Positions 60,044 to 64,000 of a stretch of 64,000 bases of DNA are shown here, one piece after another. The position numbers and the translations under genes are program-made. The stretch is from an uncultured Dehalococcoidia bacterium. GTDB taxonomy: Bacteria; Chloroflexota; Dehalococcoidia; Lucifugimonadales; CATQGZ01. The number at the start of each line of letters is the position of its first letter. The first letter of the stretch is position 1. Under the pieces are notes generated by a model that was given only the letters and a program-made list of their open reading frames with translations, ran no database searches and was not told where the DNA came from. The DNA is taken from positions 1,178,001 through 1,242,000 of the forward strand of contig OY282365.1 in NCBI GenBank assembly GCA_958295685.1, read 5' to 3'.

Positions 60044-60322
60044 TCAGGAGCGGTATCCTGACGTGGAGCGGTTGTCTTCTTCCAGCACGTTCATCTGCTC
60101 GCCGTAGGCCGTCCTGATACGTGTGACGCGTATCTCAGCGGACGCCAGCATCTCGCCGCACGTGCGGGCGAGCTTCATGCCATCCTCGAACAGCCGCGTG
60201 GCCTCGTCCAGCGTAAGGCCGCCCTCTTCCAGGGCCCTGACAGTGTCGTCCAGACGGCTCAGCGCCTGCTCGAAGGTTGGCTCACTCCGGGGCAGCCGGG
60301 CCGAATCGTCGCCGTTGCTCAT
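60044..60322 (-). CDS. xseB: Exodeoxyribonuclease VII small subunit
   Basis: 92 aa. TFEQALSRLDDTVRALEEGGLTLDEATRLFEDGMKLARTCGEML is the full XseB helical hairpin. Partners with XseA to degrade single-stranded DNA; xseA is outside the window. ATG 60322 chosen because TAGACT lies 8 nt upstream, a near-leaderless start; ATG 60340 lies upstream of that box. Confidence 0.9.
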   Translation of the reverse strand: MSNGDDSARLPRSEPTFEQALSRLDDTVRALEEGGLTLDEATRLFEDGMKLARTCGEMLASAEIRVTRIRTAYGEQMNVLEEDNRSTSGYRS

Positions 60323-60393
60323 GGACTCAGAGTCTAGCATACTCAGGGCAGCCGAGGAGATTCAGACCGCAGCCCTGCGTAAGGTAACATATG

Positions 60394-61125
60394 AGCATGG
60401 CACGCCCGCGTTCGATTCGGGTTGGCGAAACCAGCATCGACTACACGGTGGCGCGAAGCGCCCGCCGCAAGAAGACCGTCACGATCACCCTGGACCCTGA
60501 CGTGGGCGTCGTGGTGGCTGTGCCCATGAGAACGCGCAACCGTGACATAGAGGCCATCGTCAGAAGGCGGGCCGGGTGGATACTCCGCAAATTGGGCGAG
60601 GACGGCGCCCGCCGCCGGCCCATAAACTTCGTCTCAGGCGAGTCGGTGTACTACCTCGGGCGCAGGGTCCCCATCTCCATACATTCGACCGACGCGCTCG
60701 TGCCTTCCGTGGAGTTCGTCGACCGGAGCCTCCACCTCCGATGCCCGGAATACCTGGCGGGTGAGGAGCGTCTGACGGCGCTCAGGGAGGCGCTGACGGG
60801 CTGGTACCGGAGCAGGGCGGAGGAGCTGGTAAGCAGATCCGTGGAGCGCTGGCAGTCGGAAGTGGGCCGGGAGCCCGCGCGCATATCGATCGGCAGCCAG
60901 AAGTCGCTGTGGGGAAGCTGTTCACAGGACGGGACGCTTCGGTTCACCTGGCGTATCGTGATGGCCCCGCAGGAGTTGATCGACTACGTGTCCGTCCACG
61001 AGCTCTGCCACCTCATCGTCGCAAACCACTCCGGCATGTTCTGGAGCCACGTCGCCCGCGTAATGCCCGACCACGCCTGCCGGCGCCGGAGGCTGCGCGA
61101 AATCGGACCCATGCTCACCCTGTGA
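60394..61125 (+). CDS. YgjP-like (DUF45) metallopeptidase
   Basis: About 243 aa. RSARRKKTVTITLDPDVGVVVAVP is the N-terminal beta ribbon, SQKSLWGSCSQDGTLRFTWRIVMAP the central DUF45 motif, and VSVHELCHLIVANHSGMFW the zinc site (HExxH with distal His). This is the UTP pyrophosphatase/metalloprotease-like YgjP family. ATG 60391 or 60397 are both in frame; I give 60394 as midpoint of the uncertainty. Divergent from xseB. Confidence 0.87.
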   Translation, partial: SMARPRSIRVGETSIDYTVARSARRKKTVTITLDPDVGVVVAVPMRTRNRDIEAIVRRRAGWILRKLGEDGARRRPINFVSGESVYYLGRRVPISIHSTDALVPSVEFVDRSLHLRCPEYLAGEERLTALREALTGWYRSRAEELVSRSVERWQSEVGREPARISIGSQKSLWGSCSQDGTLRFTWRIVMAPQELIDYVSVHELCHLIVANHSGMFWSHVARVMPDHACRRRRLREIGPMLTL

Positions 61126-61281
61126 AGCCGGTCCCCAATCATGAACGGCCGTGCGGCTGGTCCCTGTTCCGCAGCATTTCGGCTTGTGCCTGAGCGCGTT
61201 ACTTGTTAGATTGTGTCCTGCGGCCGGAATGCCGAACACGCCGCAGCCTGATGATAAGAGACACGGGAGTGGACGCTTGGC

Positions 61282-61899
61282 ATGAACAGCATGAACAGCG
61301 GCGCGCACGGCGGCGAGAGGGTCGCTATCTTCATCGATGGCAGCAACCTCTACCATAGCCTCGAGGAGAACTGCGGCCGGTACGACTTGGACTTCGGCGC
61401 CTTCGCGGCCAAGCTCTGCGGGAACAGGCAGCTGTTCAGAACCTACTATTACAACGTGCTGCGCGATCAGGAGCGCAGCCCCCAGGCATATCAGGATCAG
61501 CAGAAGTTCCTGACCGCCCTCTACAACATACCCTACCTGGAGGTGCGCTTGGGCTCGTCCAAGATGCGCGGCGACGTGGCGGTGGAGAAGGGTATCGACA
61601 TCATGCTCGCTACCGATCTGCTCAGATTCGCGTGGGACAACCTCTACGACGTTGGAATCCTCGTCAGCGGAGACGGGGACTTCACGTATGCGGTGAAGGC
61701 GGTCAAGGATCTCGGCAAGCACGTGGAAGTCGCCGCGTTCGGGCCGAACCTGTCACCTGATCTGGTCCAAGTAGCCGATACTCATCAGCCGTTCACGCCG
61801 GAGTACTTCTCGGATATGTGGAAGGGCTCCGGCCGGAGGGTCGGACGGACACGCGGATGGCGCCGCTGGGGCTTTGGGGGCCCCCAGAAGGAAGCGTAG
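61282..61899 (+). CDS. NYN domain-containing protein (LabA/DUF88-like)
   Basis: 205 aa. RVAIFIDGSNLYHSLEE (first Asp site, about 14-30), DVAVEKGIDIMLATDLL, and VGILVSGDGDFTYAVKAVKDLGKHVEVAAF (Asp sites) are the PIN-like NYN nuclease core. The C-terminal tail is basic and Gly/Arg-rich (RRVGRTRGWRRWGFGG). Probable RNA-acting nuclease, substrate unknown. ATG 61282, upstream of purA by 88 nt. Confidence 0.9.
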   Translation: MNSMNSGAHGGERVAIFIDGSNLYHSLEENCGRYDLDFGAFAAKLCGNRQLFRTYYYNVLRDQERSPQAYQDQQKFLTALYNIPYLEVRLGSSKMRGDVAVEKGIDIMLATDLLRFAWDNLYDVGILVSGDGDFTYAVKAVKDLGKHVEVAAFGPNLSPDLVQVADTHQPFTPEYFSDMWKGSGRRVGRTRGWRRWGFGGPQKEA

Positions 61900-61986
61900 G
61901 GAGTATCCGGCGGCCCACCCCCGGCACGCATTCTCAAGACGAGCTTCTGACCCAGACACCAGGTTTTCCGGAGGACTATCAGACCA

Positions 61987-63276
61987 ATGCCGACTTATGC
62001 CGTTCTCGGCGCTCAGTGGGGCGATGAAGGAAAGGGAAAGGTCGTCGACTTCCTGGCGCGGGACGCAGACATCGTGGCCAGGTTCTCCGGCGGCGACAAC
62101 GCCGGCCACACGGTGATGAACCCGATGGGCACGTTCAAGCTGCATCTGGTCCCCGTAGGGGTGTTCTGGCCTCAGACGTTGGGCGTGATCGGCAACGGCG
62201 CCGTGGTGAACCCCGACGTGCTGATACAGGAAATCGATGACCTCCAGCGCAGGGGGGTTGACCTAGACGGCCGTCTCATGGTGAGTGAGCGGTCTCACTT
62301 GGTGATGCCCTACCACTCTGTCCTGGACGAGTTGGCGGAAGCCGCCCGCAGCGAGGCTATCGGCACGACGGGCAGAGGGATCGGGCCGGCCTACACCGAC
62401 AAGGCGGCCAGGATCGGGATACGGGTTGCCGACCTGCTCGACATCGAAGCGCTGCTGCCCCGGCTCGAAGACGCGATGGCGCATCACAACGCGATCATCG
62501 AGAAGGTCTACGGCGGAGAGCCTGTGCCTCTCGACAAGGTGTACGACCGCTGCAAGGAATGGGCGGCGCTGATGATGCCCTACGTTGGATCGGTCGAGCA
62601 CGTGGTGTACGACGCTCTTCAGGAGGGCCGGGTGGTCGTGCTGGAGGGCGCCCAAGGCGCGCTGCTCGACCTCGACCACGGGACATATCCCTTCGTCACG
62701 TCTTCTCATCCGACAATCGGCGGAGCCTGTACCGGGCTGGGCCTGCTCCCGAACCAGATCGATGCGGTGATGGGGGTGTTCAAGGCGTACAGCACGCGGG
62801 TAGGGTCAGGGCCATTCCTGACCGAGCTCAAGGACGCGACCGGAGAGCGGATCAGAAACCTGGCGGGCGAGTTCGGCACCACCACGGGGCGGGCGCGCCG
62901 AGTCGGATGGTTCGACTCGGTCGCGGCCAGATACAGCCTCCGGGTCAACGGCTACACGTCGCTCGTTCTGACCAGGCTGGACGTGCTGGACAGCTTCGAT
63001 TCGATCAGGCTCTGCTCGGCCTATGAACTGGACGGGGACATAGTCACCGACTTCCCCGGCAGCGCCGCGGTTCTGGAGCGCTGCACGCCGGTCTACGAGG
63101 ACTTCCCCGGCTGGGACAGCCCGACGGCCGGGGCGACCGACTTCGACAGTCTGCCCGAGGGCGCCCGCGCCTACGTGAGGAGGCTGGAGGAGCTGATCGG
63201 CAGGCCCATAGACATCATCTCGACCGGCCCTCACCGCCACGAGACGATCGAGGTGCGCTCGATGGTCTCGGCGTGA
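61987..63276 (+). CDS. purA: Adenylosuccinate synthetase
   Basis: 429 aa. Joins IMP and aspartate with GTP toward AMP. P-loop LGAQWGDEGKGKVVDFLA, FSGGDNAGHTV, GTTGRGIGPAYTDK, EGAQGALLDLDHGTYPFVTSSHPT, TTTGRARRVGWFD and C-terminal ISTGPHRHETI cover all conserved segments. Full length. GGAGG about 12 nt before ATG 61987. Confidence 0.97.
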   Translation: MPTYAVLGAQWGDEGKGKVVDFLARDADIVARFSGGDNAGHTVMNPMGTFKLHLVPVGVFWPQTLGVIGNGAVVNPDVLIQEIDDLQRRGVDLDGRLMVSERSHLVMPYHSVLDELAEAARSEAIGTTGRGIGPAYTDKAARIGIRVADLLDIEALLPRLEDAMAHHNAIIEKVYGGEPVPLDKVYDRCKEWAALMMPYVGSVEHVVYDALQEGRVVVLEGAQGALLDLDHGTYPFVTSSHPTIGGACTGLGLLPNQIDAVMGVFKAYSTRVGSGPFLTELKDATGERIRNLAGEFGTTTGRARRVGWFDSVAARYSLRVNGYTSLVLTRLDVLDSFDSIRLCSAYELDGDIVTDFPGSAAVLERCTPVYEDFPGWDSPTAGATDFDSLPEGARAYVRRLEELIGRPIDIISTGPHRHETIEVRSMVSA

Positions 63277-63279
63277 GGG

Positions 63280-64000
63280 CTAGACCGGCAGATCGACCGC
63301 GTATTCGTCCATGACCGGGTCGAACTTCGACGTGAAATCCTCGTCGGCCTCCCACATGGGCAGGCGTGGTTTTCCGACCCTGAACCCTGCCCTGTTGACC
63401 GCGTGCTTGATCGGTATCGGGTTCGTCACCCAGAACAGCGCCTTGAAGATGGGCAGGAGCCGCCGCTGCTCCGCAGCCGCCCGCTCCACATCGCCCTCCA
63501 GTATCATGCCCATCATCGCTTTGATCTGAAGGCCGATCATGTTGGAAGCGACGCTGACGACGCCATGACCTCCGACGCACATGATCGGGAAGGTCTCGTC
63601 GTCGTTCCCTGACCAGACTCTGAACCCGTCGGGCGCGCCGTCCACAATCCGCGTGATCTGCGTCAGGTCGCTCGACGCCTCCTTGACGCCAACCACATTG
63701 TCGATGCGGGCCAGCCTGAGCGTCGTCTCCGCGGTCATGTTGAGGGACGTGCGCGACGGCACGTTGTAGAGCAGACCCGGCAGGCCCACCGCGCCCGCGA
63801 TCGCCTCGAAGTGCCGATACAGTCCCTCCTGCGGGGGCTTGTTGTAGGCGGGCACCGTGAGCAGCAGGCCGTCCACTCCAACCCGCTCCGCCTCCTTCGA
63901 GATCTCGACAGACTTGCGGTGGTTGTTGTCGGTGGTCCCTGCGATTACCGACGCCCCATCGCCGACCTCGGCCTTGACCTCGGCGAAGAGCCTGATCTTC
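63280..64000 (-). CDS. dapA: 4-hydroxy-tetrahydrodipicolinate synthase-like protein, C-terminal part (runs off window end)
   Basis: The minus strand from 64000 to 63280 is open for 240 codons: VIAGTTDNNHRKSVEISKEAE, VPAYNKPPQEGLYRHFEAIA, LLYNVPSRTSLNMTAET (catalytic Tyr), VVGVKEASSDLTQI (Schiff-base Lys), SGNDDETFPIMCVGGHGVVSVASN. This is the DHDPS/NAL aldolase family; GNDDETFP and GVVSV are typical of DapA in lysine biosynthesis. The N-terminus lies beyond 64000. Convergent with purA, 3 nt apart. Confidence 0.92.
   Translation of the reverse strand, partial: KIRLFAEVKAEVGDGASVIAGTTDNNHRKSVEISKEAERVGVDGLLLTVPAYNKPPQEGLYRHFEAIAGAVGLPGLLYNVPSRTSLNMTAETTLRLARIDNVVGVKEASSDLTQITRIVDGAPDGFRVWSGNDDETFPIMCVGGHGVVSVASNMIGLQIKAMMGMILEGDVERAAAEQRRLLPIFKALFWVTNPIPIKHAVNRAGFRVGKPRLPMWEADEDFTSKFDPVMDEYAVDLPV

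Overview
The window is GC-rich, gene-dense bacterial chromosome. Gene content points to the Chloroflexota, probably a Dehalococcoidia/SAR202-like lineage: an orphan CoxL/xanthine-dehydrogenase-type large subunit, an enolase-superfamily sugar-acid dehydratase, a K+-dependent type membrane pyrophosphatase, a DnaG with a CX3C zinc-knuckle half, a TGS-less ThrS, many GTG/TTG starts, and -10 boxes sitting almost directly on start codons. No rRNA or marker tree is available here, so the placement is inference.

Layout. 1-735 (-): 5' end of a His-rich CDF metal exporter and a 70-aa His/Cys-rich microprotein. 1.2-5 kb: DUF1761, a CehA/McbA-like metallohydrolase, a HAD phosphatase. 5-11 kb: pyrD (-), then a small helical protein, dnaG, rpoD and a DUF362 protein (+). 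11-12.4 kb (-): a rhamnonate-dehydratase-like enzyme and a 109-aa protein. 13-16.4 kb: a structured leader plus cysH, then hppA behind a possible attenuator. 16.7 kb: tRNA-Leu(TAA). 17-23 kb (-): MFS exporter, biotinyl-domain protein, CoxL-like oxidase, MBL hydrolase. 23.6-25.4 kb: thrS. 25.4-30.5 kb: DUF350/DUF4178 pair (-), nspC-DUF3326 pair and a universal stress protein (+). 30.9-34.4 kb: formaldehyde dehydrogenase, a Tat microprotein, an alpha/beta hydrolase, an EVE protein. 34.4-36 kb (-): aldo/keto reductase and DUF1802. 36.1-44.7 kb (+): thrB, leader ORF, lysC, a double glycosyltransferase, a TPR protein, trpA-aroH-ribF, tyrS. 44.7-47.7 kb (-): a four-gene TdeIII-like restriction-modification island, visibly AT-richer. 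47.7-49.1 kb (-): glyS. 49.6-54 kb: a LIV-type ABC importer operon (livG, livF, livH, livM) interrupted by a nuclease-like gene. 54-55.4 kb (-): a GlnA-family ligase. 56-59.3 kb: Hyi-like isomerase and an AceE-like E1. 59.4-60.3 kb (-): PHP phosphoesterase and xseB. 60.4-63.3 kb: YgjP-like peptidase, NYN protein, purA. The window ends inside dapA (-).

The most unusual content is intergenic. Seven copies of two related 0.2-0.3-kb elements (A: four copies; B: three) each carry TTGAC(A/G), 17 nt, a -10-like hexamer, exactly 6 nt, then ATG. A short leader ORF follows, then helically phased 10-11-bp TGTNNCA direct repeats, a conserved AGCTACG core and, most clearly in A, the same repeats inverted. 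All seven lie directly upstream of a gene and point the same way as it (His-rich protein, cysH, MBL hydrolase, thrS, formaldehyde dehydrogenase, glyS, Hyi-like isomerase). Three A leaders keep a recognisable Asn-His-Val-His stretch as in RAYT/Y1 (HUH) transposases. Two elements are nested in a further inverted-repeat element (C). This looks like an undescribed family of non-autonomous mobile promoter/leader modules.
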